From Anaeramoeba flamelloides (Eukaryota; Metamonada; Anaeramoebidae): DNA of 64,000 bases. Made by a program: the position numbers and the translations under genes. Location: contig JANTQA010000008.1 in assembly GCA_027625915.1 (NCBI GenBank), positions 11,967,001 to 12,031,000 of the forward strand. The letters are read 5' to 3'. Below the pieces are notes generated by a model. The model had not been told where the DNA came from. It searched no databases and saw only the letters and a program-made list of their open reading frames with translations. Below, piece by piece: positions 1 through 11,700 of the stretch (position 1 is the stretch's first letter; each line of letters opens with the position of its first letter).

Positions 1-384
1 AACAAATTCTTTTGCATCCCTTTTTGCAAAATCTATTTTGTTTAAATTTAAATATTAATGATCATAATAATAATAATAATTTAATCTTTTTAACAAATAA
101 TAGTGAAGAAAGGGATTTAATAGTTAATTTGTTTTTAATTTATCATCATTTTTCTTTAAGAAATATTAAAAAAAAATCTAAATTTATGAATTGGCAATCA
201 TTAATTGAAATTAATAATCATAAAAATATTCTTCAACTGTCCAATAATTTAAATTATTCTTTAAATGATTTTATTAATTGTAATACGTTATTTTTAAAAA
301 CTAGTAGATTTGAATTTATCCCAAATAATAACGATGATAATGATGATAATGATGACGAAGATGATGATGATGATGATAATGATA

Positions 385-445
<61 letters not shown>

Positions 446-2378
446 CAATGACAACGACAATAATAATGATGATGATGATGATTTTAATGAAAAAAATTTA
501 TTAATTTATAATAGTTTTGGTATCAATAAAATCCAAAAAACTATATATAAACCTTCATTATATGACTCATTTCATAATTATTGTGATTTAATTAAAATTA
601 CATTAAAAAAAAAACATTTTATAATCAAACTAAATCAAAAGATCAAAATTTATCGAAAATATAATAACTGTTCAAAAATCTTTTTTGAAAATATTAATGA
701 TTTTTTAGTAAAGTTTTATATCGACGAATTTAATGCTTTATTATTAAATTTTAATACCATTAAAGATAGACAGTGTTTTATTTTAGATTTTGAAACAAGA
801 AACCAAATAAATTTAGATTTAATGAAGGAAGACAGCAATAATGAAAATAACTATGATGTTGTAAATGGGGATTTTAAAAATGATTATACAGATAACAATG
901 ATCAAGGTATTAAAATTAATTGTAATTTACTAACTGAATGCACTGAATTAGAAGTAACTTTAATTATTGAACGAAATTATTTCAGTGTTCAATATGAAGA
1001 AAAGAAATTGATTGTTTCACCTTATTCAATATTTATTTTGTGTCAAATCAATGAATTGAATCCTAAGCAACTTATTGTTTCATTTTTACCAAGGAGATTA
1101 ATGATTTTAAATTTTTTAAAGAAAAAAGTTAGTGAACAAATATTTAATATATTTCAAACACACCAAGAACATTTTTTAAAAAATAATTATAGTAATATAC
1201 CAAATAGTTATTTTAAAAAATTTCAAAAAAAAAATAATAAGCAAAAATATTTTGATACAAATATTTTAAATGATAATTTACTAAAATTAAAACCATTAAA
1301 TGATTTATTAAAATCAAATAATAATATTTTTAATAATAACAAAAATTTGATTGAAAATTTCATTTGTTTGTTTTATAATGAAATTGAAAATAATTTGAAT
1401 TATTGTAAAATTAAATTAATCTATGATCAAATTTTGCAATTAATGTATAAGATAAACTATAATAGTAAATTAAAGATTAAAAATATTTCATTAAAAAATA
1501 GTAAATTAATCAAAAATAAGAAAATTAACAATCTATTAAAAATCCAATTATTTAATGGGAAGCATTTAATGTTATTTTTTGATAATGGTAATTACCTTAA
1601 TAGGTTTACCCACTTGTTTAATAAAATTAATAATAATGACAATGACAATAACGATGGCAATGACAATAATGTTAATAGAAATGAATTTTATAAAATTAAA
1701 TATATTAAGGAAAGTAAAGATAGTCAAAAAGAGAATCAAAAAGATAAGAAAAAAAAAGCCATTTTGTTTTTAACATTAAATCAGATAGTTATTTATCAAA
1801 GATCAAATACCGTTGAAGAAATTTTTAATGAGTCATTAAAAAAATTTTCTTTTTTTTTACATAAAAAAAATAATACAATTATCAAAATGAAAATTAATAA
1901 TCAAATTACTTATTTAATTAAATTTAAAAATGAAGTCAAGAAAAAATCTTTTTTATTTAGATTTGAGTCTTTTAAATATTCAAATCATTTTTATCAAATT
2001 GAAAATAAATTTCCATTCATTTTTAATTCGATACGATTATTAAAAGGTGATAATGAAAACTTCAATAAGAATAATGGTGGGAATTACAAAATAATTTTAC
2101 ATTTTTATTATTTAAAAATTATAAATGATAATGATAAGGACGATGGTACCGTTAAGCAAATTATTTATTATGATATGATTAACAAAATTAAAAAGATTAA
2201 AAATAAAAAATTATCAATTTTATTAAATTGCAAATTTAATAAGAATTTTGTTTTGCGGTTTAACAATGAAATTGAATTTAAAACTTTTTTTTCAAATATT
2301 TTACATTTTTTAAAATATACTGAAAAAATTCAAAAAAAAAAGACAAAAATTATTAACAAAAATAACCCTAATCCCTAA
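1..2378 (+). CDS. Tandem PH-like repeat protein, 5'-partial, first frame
   Basis: The frame is open to the left edge, so the true start lies outside the window; the first in-window triplets read Gln-Ile-Leu-Leu-His-Pro. I do not recognise a named family. The protein is very rich in Asn, Lys, Ile and Phe. It shows a recurring pattern of one or two short beta strands followed by an amphipathic helix (for example around 2180-2320, Ile-Leu-Leu-Asn-Cys-Lys-Phe then Phe-Val-Leu-Arg-Phe then a helix with Phe-Phe-Ser-Asn-Ile-Leu). This resembles the C-terminal half of PH-like domains, and at least five such modules are visible. A long Asp/Asn tract lies at 331-480. The frame stops at 2376, but the same kind of module continues in another frame from about 2314, so this and the next entry are probably one gene with a frameshift near the A10 run at 2332-2341. 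Function is unknown; phosphoinositide or protein binding would be only a guess. Confidence 0.55.
331..480 (+). repeat. GAT/AAT trinucleotide tract encoding poly-Asp/Asn
   Basis: An imperfect (GAT)n tract with AAT, GAC and AAC variants inside the first coding frame, giving about 45 Asp/Asn residues. The antisense reading (poly-Ser) is an artefact of the repeat. Confidence 0.9.
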
Positions 2379-4029
2379 AAAAAAAAAATATCAAAAAATA
2401 ATATCTTTAATCAATCAAAATACTTGTTTTACCTGTAAGCTTTTTCAAAATAAAATTGAATTTGATAAATTATTCAATACCATATTAATTTTTAATGAAA
2501 AAAATTTAATGCTTATAACTAGAGTAAATAAAAATGTTTATAATTTAAATGATATTATATTTAAAAATGGAAAAAATGAAAATAGTTTAAAATTAATAAC
2601 TAGATCAAATACAGAAAGTTTAATTTTGCAATTTGATAATAATAAAATCTTAGAGAATTGTATTAAATTATTTAATAATAGGATGGCAAATATTAAGAAA
2701 TCAAATAAATTAATTTATTTAAATAATGAAAATGAAAGTGAGGAAGAAGTGGATGTGGAAGAGGAAATTCAAGTAAACGATCTATTAATGAGTAATGAAA
2801 TTGGTGTTGATAATAGCAAGGGTGTAGAAGTTATTAATGAAGAAAATGTAAAGGATAAAGAAAATATAAAAAATGTGAAAAATAATATAGATCAAGAAAA
2901 TAAAAATAAAGAAAGAAATGAACAAAACATAAATGAACAAAATAAAATAGATGAGAAAAAGAAAGAAATTGTGACAGATAAAAGGCAAAAAGAAAATAAT
3001 AAAGAAATCAAAAAGGGAAAGATGGGAAAAAATATTAAAAATGAAGAAAATAAAGACATGAATAAAAAAAATGAAATACCTGATAAAGTAAAAGAGGTGA
3101 TGAAAAGTTATTCAATTTCAATTTGTAATAAAAAACAACAAGTTAAAGAAATTGGCGAATTAATTCTCAATACTACTAAATTGGAAATATTATTTAAATT
3201 AAAATTAAAAGTACAGTTACTTCCAATTACAAAAAATACTAAACAAATGATCCATCCCAAAAATAGAAAATTTTTAAAATTACAAAATGATAAATCAGCA
3301 AATTCTTGGTATATTCTTTTTGATTCAAGCGAAAGTTGTAAAAACTTTTATAACTCTCTATCAAACTTAATTAAAAATACTTTTCTTAAATTTAATGTAA
3401 TAATATTTGATACAATAAAAAAAAAAAAGTCAAAGGCAGAAATATTATTTGAAAAAAAGGGATTAAATATTGTCCAGCAAATTAAAGAAAGCCGAAGGGT
3501 GAAGGGTGGCGAGGGTGTTGATGAGAGGGGTGGGAAGGGTAAGGAAAAGCCATTAGAAAAAGAAATTCAAAAAACAAATATATTTTTTAAATTTAATAAA
3601 ACAAATTTAAAATTAAAAAACGACAAGCCTTTAATATGTAAAATTTATTCAACTGAAAAAAATTTTATTATAAAATTCAATTCCATTGAAAAACTTGAAA
3701 AATTTTCAAATGCCTTTTGTAAGCAAAAAAAAAACATCAATAATGTTAAAGAACAAGTTATCATTCAAGTGAAAATTATAAAGGCCTCAAACAGTGAAAT
3801 AAATTGCCCAAAAAATGCCCATTTATTTTTACAAGAAAAGCTTATTAAACTGCAGATTAAAGATGGGAAAAAATATACATTTAATTACATGAAAGAAAAA
3901 GTGAGGATTACTCATTTAGAAAAGAAAGACACAATATCGAAAGTTTATTTAGATAAAAAAAATAAATTTATTTTTGCTTTCAAAAATTCTTCAAAACGTG
4001 ATCTTTTAAAGAATTTTTTTAAAAAATAA
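2314..4029 (+). CDS. Tandem PH-like repeat protein, continuation in second frame
   Basis: This frame is open from 2314 to the TAA at 4027-4029. The ATG at 2509 lies inside a module (Cys-Phe-Thr-Cys-Lys-Leu-Phe ... Phe-Asp-Lys-Leu-Phe-Asn upstream of it), so it is unlikely to be a real start. Further strand-plus-helix modules follow around 2590-2690, 3290-3380, 3600-3720 and 3940-4026. Between them is a Glu/Lys/Asn-rich linker of about 130 residues (2720-3090). A Gly/Arg-rich patch at 3490-3545 (Arg-Val-Lys-Gly-Gly-Glu-Gly-Val) is encoded by an unusual G-rich stretch. The simplest reading is the C-terminal half of the preceding gene, separated by a homopolymer indel. Whether that is an assembly error or a true lesion cannot be told here. 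No catalytic motif was seen. Confidence 0.55.
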   Translation, partial: NILKKFKKKRQKLLTKITLIPKKKKYQKIISLINQNTCFTCKLFQNKIEFDKLFNTILIFNEKNLMLITRVNKNVYNLNDIIFKNGKNENSLKLITRSNTESLILQFDNNKILENCIKLFNNRMANIKKSNKLIYLNNENESEEEVDVEEEIQVNDLLMSNEIGVDNSKGVEVINEENVKDKENIKNVKNNIDQENKNKERNEQNINEQNKIDEKKKEIVTDKRQKENNKEIKKGKMGKNIKNEENKDMNKKNEIPDKVKEVMKSYSISICNKKQQVKEIGELILNTTKLEILFKLKLKVQLLPITKNTKQMIHPKNRKFLKLQNDKSANSWYILFDSSESCKNFYNSLSNLIKNTFLKFNVIIFDTIKKKKSKAEILFEKKGLNIVQQIKESRRVKGGEGVDERGGKGKEKPLEKEIQKTNIFFKFNKTNLKLKNDKPLICKIYSTEKNFIIKFNSIEKLEKFSNAFCKQKKNINNVKEQVIIQVKIIKASNSEINCPKNAHLFLQEKLIKLQIKDGKKYTFNYMKEKVRITHLEKKDTISKVYLDKKNKFIFAFKNSSKRDLLKNFFKK

Positions 4030-4644
4030 TTGAACCGATGTTTTGATTTTTTCTGAAAAATCTTCTCGTCATATTATTTGTTAATGAATTTATTTCTAAA
4101 TATTTGGAAGAATGCTTGCTTGATCCATTTATTAATATTAGAAAAATTTTAAAACTTTTCTTTAACAATAAATCATTTTTTTTTTTTTTTTTTTTTTTAT
4201 TCTCCGGTTTTGTAGAGAAATTTATCTCTTTATTGTATTTTTATTTGAGAAAATGAAATCAAATTTAAAATTCTTCTAACGGTCGTGTTTATTCTATTCA
4301 CTCTTTGAATTAGAAATTACGAATTTAGTCATTTCAATATTCCCCAATCAACAGAGTAAGTGTTTTTTCGATGATTTTAAAGCCTGAACAATAGATCAGT
4401 TAGAAAGATTCTTAATAATATATTTGCTTCGTTTTTAAATCAAGTTAGTTATTTATTAATAAAAATCAAATCACAAATTTGAAAATCAAAAGGATCGGAT
4501 GTGTATCGAGTTGAATTTTTTGAAAGAATATTTAAAAAATAGAGAAGAATTCTTGGTTGAGACTTTATATCTGCAATAATTGTAACAAAATTGTAACTAT
4601 TAACTTTCTATCAGAAATTTAATTTGTAACAAGAAATCTTAAAG

Positions 4645-4775
<131 letters not shown>

Positions 4776-4786
4776 CCCAAGTATAC

Positions 4787-5322
4787 TAAACCCCAATTCA
4801 AAATTTTTAACACACCAAAATTCGATTTGTAAAAATAAAAACTTATTTAATCAATTCAAGAAGATTTACCAAATTAGAACCATTCACTAATTGAAATGTT
4901 AACACTTTTTTATAAATTACAATACTCAAAAAACAAAAAATAAATAATTATCAATACAAATAAATCAATGGTGTGTTAAAAATTTTGGAGAGAGCAAAAC
5001 AAAAAAATACATTAGTAAATTTGTTTAAATTCTATTAGGATTATTGATTGATCAAAGGGTTAGATACTACCAATTAATTTTATTTGAGTTCTTCTATTTA
5101 GAACAACTTGACTTGAACATAATATCAATTGTTCAAAAAAATTTTGATCCAGACGAAACAAATTACGTTATTCAAACAATGAAATAAAAAGAAAAACTAA
5201 AAGATGAAAAAATGATTTTCATATTTTACAAAAATCAAAATTATCTCCAATTTCAATGAAATTATATTATTGTGATTGTTTGGAACGTTTTAGCTGTGTG
5301 GAAAATTTTAAATTTTAGTTTA
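4787..5322 (-). mobile_element. 535 bp family, diverged copy
   Basis: Starts TAAACCCCAATTCAAAA and ends in TTTTAGTTTA. It is of the same length as, and collinear with, the copy at 17574-18107, including the block TACATTAGTAAATTTG and a block related to TAGATACTACCAATTAA. No coding frame is present. It is clearly more diverged than the other three copies, so probably the oldest insertion of this family here. Confidence 0.6.
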
Positions 5323-6062
5323 ATTGCCTTCGAAACTTAATTTTTAATTTTAATTGTTTTCAAAGGATTATAAGATATAGAATTGATAATTAATTATCTG
5401 CGTAAGAAAAATTTATAATTAAAAACTGGATAGTTATATATATTTGAAAAATAACTTGAAAAAAATTTTTCAACCTTTGGAAAATTGTTCTTGATTTTTG
5501 TGATTTTATTATTTATCCAAATTTATTTTGTCAAAAAAAAATTTTTTTTTTTTTGAGTAAAAGTTTGTATAGACATCAAAAATCTCTTATTTTTAATGAT
5601 TAAAACAGATCATACTCTACTTGAAATTTTTTTGGGGACTTTGCGCCACAAAATTGCTTTAAATACTTGATTAAATAATTTATTCATTACAAAAGAGATT
5701 TTGGTGTCACATTGAAAATTTGTTTTATCTGTTGATTACTATCCAATAGCAATATATACATATATCTATTTAAATAATTTAAAAATAAAAAAATTGAATT
5801 AAAATTAGAAAAAAATAATATTTTTTTTGATTGTAAAATTTGGAAATTTTTTCAACAAGAATTTTTTTACAAATTTAAATAATTTGGTCAATACTTTGAG
5901 TCAGACTAATAAATGATTTTTTATTAATTTTTACTATTTTTTATTTTTTGACTTTAAAAAATCTAGACATAAAATAAACAATATTATTGAATAAGAGACC
6001 ATATATCAGAACTTATTTTCCAAGATCAGGATTAATTTAGAATGGAAAATTCAAAAAATCAC

Positions 6063-7303
6063 AAATATATTAGAGGTTTTGATGATAACATATATTATCA
6101 TGATATTAACAATAAAATCGTGATATTATTAAAAATCGTGATTAGTCCAACTTTATCGCGATATTCAACATTATCGCGATATTCACATTATCGCGAAAAA
6201 ATGAAAAATTATTTTTTTGAGATTACCTTAAAAAAATCTTAACTTTAACAAAGTCTTGTAACTTTTACAACACTTTTCCCTTTCATAAATGTCAGAAAGT
6301 GTTTGTAAGTGTTGTGGACTGTCTTCAAGTGTTTGAAAGTTTTGAAAGACAGAAAACTTTTAGAAAGGGATTGAGTTGGTTTGTTGTGGAAAAAAATTTT
6401 ATTCTTTTCATTTTTTTTTTAACAAAATATAAAATCTCAAACAAATTTTATGATCAAACTAATAATTACCCATTCCAACAATATAATTGAATAAAAATAG
6501 AAGTATTTTCTTAAAATGGGGTTGTTACATTCACAATTTTAAATAACAAAAAAGAATAAAGAATAATTTTCCTTCTTATTAGTGATCGGTCAAAACAAAA
6601 ACCTCTAAGCTTTAATTGTGTTTTCTATCCAATACAAAGATCCTCAAAGAAGAAAAAGAACAAGAAGACAAATCTATAAAAAATCTTAATAATTAGTGAT
6701 CATCTAGTAAGGATGTTGTGAAAGCTAATGAAAAGTTTACCAAACCCTTTTAGCTTTCTGAGAATATTGAAAATCTTTTAACCCAAGATCACATTCTCTA
6801 AAAAACGGACAAAGGGTTGGTTGTTTTAGAAGGTCTTTTATTCAACTCAATTTACAACACAACGATTAACTGAAAAAATATTTATTTCTCTTTATTTCTT
6901 ATTGTTGTTGATCTTAAAGGATCGATAGATTTGTCAACCAAACAAAATGAAAGTACAATAAAACTCTTGGATCTGATCCTTGATTGAATAAAGTATCTTT
7001 TTTGTGGTTTTTTCAAAGAATGACTTTTTTTCACATAATCTATTTTTTGATCAAAAAAAATTTTTTTGTCAAAATATTTCTGAATTAGCCCAAAAACCCA
7101 TCAACTATTATATCGCGATTACTTTTTAATCGCGATATTTTGGCATTTATCACGATTTTATAGAATTATCGGGATTTGTTATATTATCGCGATAATATTG
7201 AATATCTGGATTTTCTGATATTATCTCAATTTGATGGAAATTATCGCGATTTTTGTAACTTTATCGTGACATAATCATATTATCATCAAAACCTCTATTA
7301 TTC
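6063..7303. mobile_element. 1.25 kb element with ATCGCGAT subterminal repeats
   Basis: The left end AGAGGTTTTGATGATAA (from about 6074) is matched in inverted orientation at the right end, TTATCATCAAAACCTCT. Just inside each end lie clusters of the palindromic word TATCGCGATA and variants: four or more on the left (6115-6200) and six or more on the right (7110-7265). The flanks read ATT next to both ends, a possible 3 bp target duplication. Terminal inverted repeats plus subterminal transposase-type motifs suggest a non-autonomous DNA transposon. The middle (6250-7100) has only short chance frames and no recognisable transposase. Confidence 0.65.
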
Positions 7304-8784
7304 GAATGATTTTACACAACTAAAAATTCGAAATAAAAAAATTTTGATTTCGAAGACTATTATATTATCTTTGAATAATATTTAAAAGTTATTTTTTATT
7401 TTTTTTTTAAATTTAGGAATGATTACTTTATCTATTAAAAAAATTTTTACTTATTTAATTCCAATGTAATAAATGAGATATTTTTGTAATTTTTTTTATT
7501 TTTTTATTCATTCAAGTATTTTCTATTGTTTAAACAAAAGTTTTAGAAAAATATTCATATTAAAATTTTAATTTTGGCCCAAAGAAAAGAATTTCATTTT
7601 TCTCTTGATTAAATATTTATTAAAAATTTATCAAGAAAAAAAAATTTAAAATTTCTCCGGAATATATGTCCCTACGAACCAAAAAACACTAAAAATGGAA
7701 AACTGATCAAATACTTTCCATTAATACAAATAAAAAAACTAAATGAAAAAATTAAAATAAATAAAGTTTCAATTTAACTTTTTCTTGAAATCATTTTTTG
7801 CCAAAATCATTGAATTCAAACTTGAAATTATGTATATTTTTAGATTCAGTATCTTGTTTTAACTCATTTACTAAAACAAATTCTAAATTATGGGGAATTT
7901 TCTTTTCATAAAAGGCACTAATTTGGTCCTCAAATGTTTTTTTTAGTTTTAAATGGTAAAATTAAAAAAAAGTTAAACAAAAAAGATAAACTCTCTGGAA
8001 AAGAATTCTAATTTAATATATTAACTTATTCGTGGATTTCAAACTTTTCTCAACCCCAATTTTCCAAAAAAAAATAAAAAAGTGCACAGTAATTTCAAAA
8101 AATAATTTTGATATTCAAAAGTTGAGAGTCTTTTTATTCTAAAAAATTTTATCCCAGTGTTTAATTGAATTAAGTATGAAACTTAGATTTCGAAAACTAT
8201 TAATCAGAAAAAAATAGTGCTTAATTTTATTAAGGACATATATTTTTTAATATTTTTTTTTATCTAAAAATTAATCACATTATTTGATTTTTATTATTAA
8301 TATATCAATGGATTGAGTTTTGAATTACTATTATTGAAATAAAATTTCTAATTTAAAAAATTAAAAAAAAAACTAACTACAACGGATATCTTTTTAATTA
8401 AATTCCAGCAAATGATATTATTATTATTTTTTTAATTTTAATTATTTTTCTTCTTCTCTCTTATTCTATTTAGTAAATTTTCAAGGATTACTCCTTTCTC
8501 TCAATAAATAAATAAAGTTTGGTTATTCTTTCAACTCTTTAAACTGTATCAAAATTTTTGGAATTTAGTTTTGTTGAATTTTATTTTCACAGTAATTGAC
8601 AAAAATAAAAATTAATAATTTAATGATTTTTATTTATTTGTTGAATTTTTTTTTTTTATTTTGAATTGTTAATATTGAATTAAACTATTTTTTGAATCTA
8701 ATTATTATAACAATTAAAAAAAAAATAAAAATAAAACAAAAAAAAAAAAAAAAAAAAAATAAGAAAGTGAAAAAAGAAAAAGAG

Positions 8785-11700
8785 TTATAATTGTTCAGAA
8801 ACATAAACAAGGAATTTTGATGATTCATATAAACATGAAACGCATAAAAGTAAGGAAAATAATATCAGTAAAGGGATAAAGCAATATGCCCAACTAAAAG
8901 AAAGGAGGAAATTAATTTTCAGATATATCAATAATTCAACCAAGAAGAAGCAACAAAAGACAAAAAACAGAATTAAAGAAAACATGACGATTAAAGAAAA
9001 GCGTTTTGAATCATCGTCTTCACTTGTTTCATGGAAAACTTGTCTAAAGCCGTGTTTAATATTCTTATCAAATAAAATGACTAAGAAGGGCCATAGTGAA
9101 ATCCCGAAAAGTGGAGAAAAATCTGCCAAAAATAGCCACATAAAAATGAACCCATATGAAAAATCCCAAATTTTCTCCATTTTGATGGTAAAAAAAACTA
9201 TAAAAACAAAATGGAACAAAGAGATGCTGACTAATAGCCCAAGGAAGTAATTAATATCCCAAGAGCCCGGGTAATTTTTTTTGTCTTTGAAATGGTGGGC
9301 TGTTACGCAAGCCGAAACAGACATTATGCCAGAAGGTATCACCAATAGCATCCAAGAGAAATCTGCGCCATCAAGTTTTAACGGGAATAAAATAAATAGA
9401 ACTACAAATGCAGACGAAGTTAAAAAATTTCCCCTCGCTAGCTTAAATTGCGCCATGTCTAATTTCCCATATAGCGCCTGTGCAAACGAAAAAACCAAAT
9501 ATAAAATGCTCCAAACGATCATTGGCGATAGGCAAGCTAAAAATGAAATGTCTATTTTTTCGATCATTTTCCTTAATAAAAAAATGCTTGACATAAGCCC
9601 AAATAGCCCTAAAAAGAATACCTGGCGGCGAAATCCTGTAAACATCAAGCATCCCTTCGCAACTTTCCGTTTTTGCTCGTCTTGGAAAAATGCCTTTTTA
9701 GTTTGTTCTCTTAATTTCCATACTTTTTGGACTTTTTCCAACTGGGTGATAAAAATTATCTTTGGATCAGTTTTGACACATGATTGAAACTCTGGTAAAA
9801 GTTCTACTTCTTCCTGTAATAAAAAATCATCTTCAGAGTCCGATAATTCTCTTAGTTCATTGTCCATTCTCTTCCTGCTGTCACTATAGCTGGTGTTATT
9901 ATTATTGGTGGTAGTATTATTATAATTGCCACTACTACTGCTACTACTACTACTACTACTACTACTACCACTGCTATTAGAATGGTGATTAAATTGTTTA
10001 TTTTCTAAATTAACATTATTTTTGTTATTGTTTTCATCTTTGGCATTATTATTATTGAATAAAATTGAATTAGAATTTTGTACGCCAATTGTATGTTTTT
10101 TTTTTTGAATTTTATTAAATTTATTTGTATTTGAAAAACTATAATTTTTTTTATAGTTTGTATTAATATTATTTTCTGGATGGCTTTTTAATAAGGAAAT
10201 TTTTTCAAAAAATTTGATATCTTCAGGATCGGTATAATCACTAAATTCGTTTTCACTTGATTGTGTAAAAAGATTATTATTGTTGCTTTTCTTTATGCCA
10301 TTATTATTATTTTGAAATTTGTTATTTTGATCATCATTATTATTAGCAATAATCCCTTGATGCTTCTTATATTCAATTTGCTTGCTTTGCAATTTTTTTT
10401 TTTTTTTATTTTGTTTTTTTTCTAAATTATGATAATATTTAGTGATGCCTGCAACTCCTTTAAAAACAATGTCTTGATGTAAAACCGTTCCAAAGGTAGA
10501 TTGCATACCTAAATAGCATCGGATATAATCAATACTACGACTATATTTTTTTAATAATGGATTCCACAAAACAGGATCGCTGCTAATATTATTAAATCGT
10601 TTGCTAACGCAACTACAATAGCATAATAAAAAGGGTTGATCGATATATTGTAATATTTCAAGCACAACTATTTTATTAATTTAAAATTTTTATTTGAATA
10701 TTTTTTATAATTTTGGATTTAAAAGAAAAATATTTCAGAATGAGATTATTTTAATTGGTAAATTTTAAAAAACAAATATGTCTTGTTTTTTAAATTCTAG
10801 TATATATTATAAAAAAAAATCATCACTTTGGTTTTTTTATTGTTTTATTAAAATAATGTATTTTTTTATTATAATAATGGATTGTTTTATTAAAATAATG
10901 GATTTTTTTATTTCATTTTTCAAAAATTCAAAAAAATTATTACATACAAAAATTAAATATCTTTAGACTTTTAAAATTTTCCTAATATTCACAATTAAAA
11001 ATCTTTTCAGGGATTTTTTTCATGTCCAGTATTTTGTTCACGACTATACTTTGTTAGAAATATCTTTTCACACGCATATATATATACATTAAAATGCCAT
11101 CAATGAAGATTTTTATTTTGTAAAAAATCCTTTAATAGTGTTTTTATCCTGATTCAAAAAAATTCATACTTGAGCTTTTTTTTTTTTGATTTGAATTAAT
11201 TCATATTTAGAGATATTTCAAGTCTCTAATTATCTTTTCAGAAACTCATTTTTTTCAAGTTCTTTAGATTCCTTACTCTTAGTTTTTAATTGGTAATTCT
11301 AAGTAGGGGATCAAATTGTTTACTGTTTTTTGAATTTTAAATGGTAAGAAAATTAAATTTTCTTCTCTTTTTTTATTGATTAGAATATTCAAATTTTGAT
11401 ATTTTTTTAGAGTTCAACATTTAATCCCATTTTTGAAAAAAAAAAAAAAAAATAATTACAAACCCGCTTCTAATAGTATCACTCAGGTAAAAGATAATCA
11501 CTTGGTTGTCTCCTGAAATTATTATGAAATAACGTTTATAATAATTTAAATAATTCTTCATCAAGATGTTCTGTTAATGTTGTTAAAATTTTTATGAATA
11601 ATTCTGAAAAAAATATTTTTTTCACACTTTTCAGAAATTACTCTTCTTATTTTAAATTAAAATTTTGTTTTCTTTTAATTTATAATTCCGAGTAATCTGT

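Noticed and set aside
254-460. Poly-Ser frame on the minus strand
   Set aside because: Pure antisense shadow of the GAT repeat in the coding frame.
2509-2511. ATG as the start of a second gene
   Set aside because: It lies inside a module whose first part is encoded in the same frame from about 2314.
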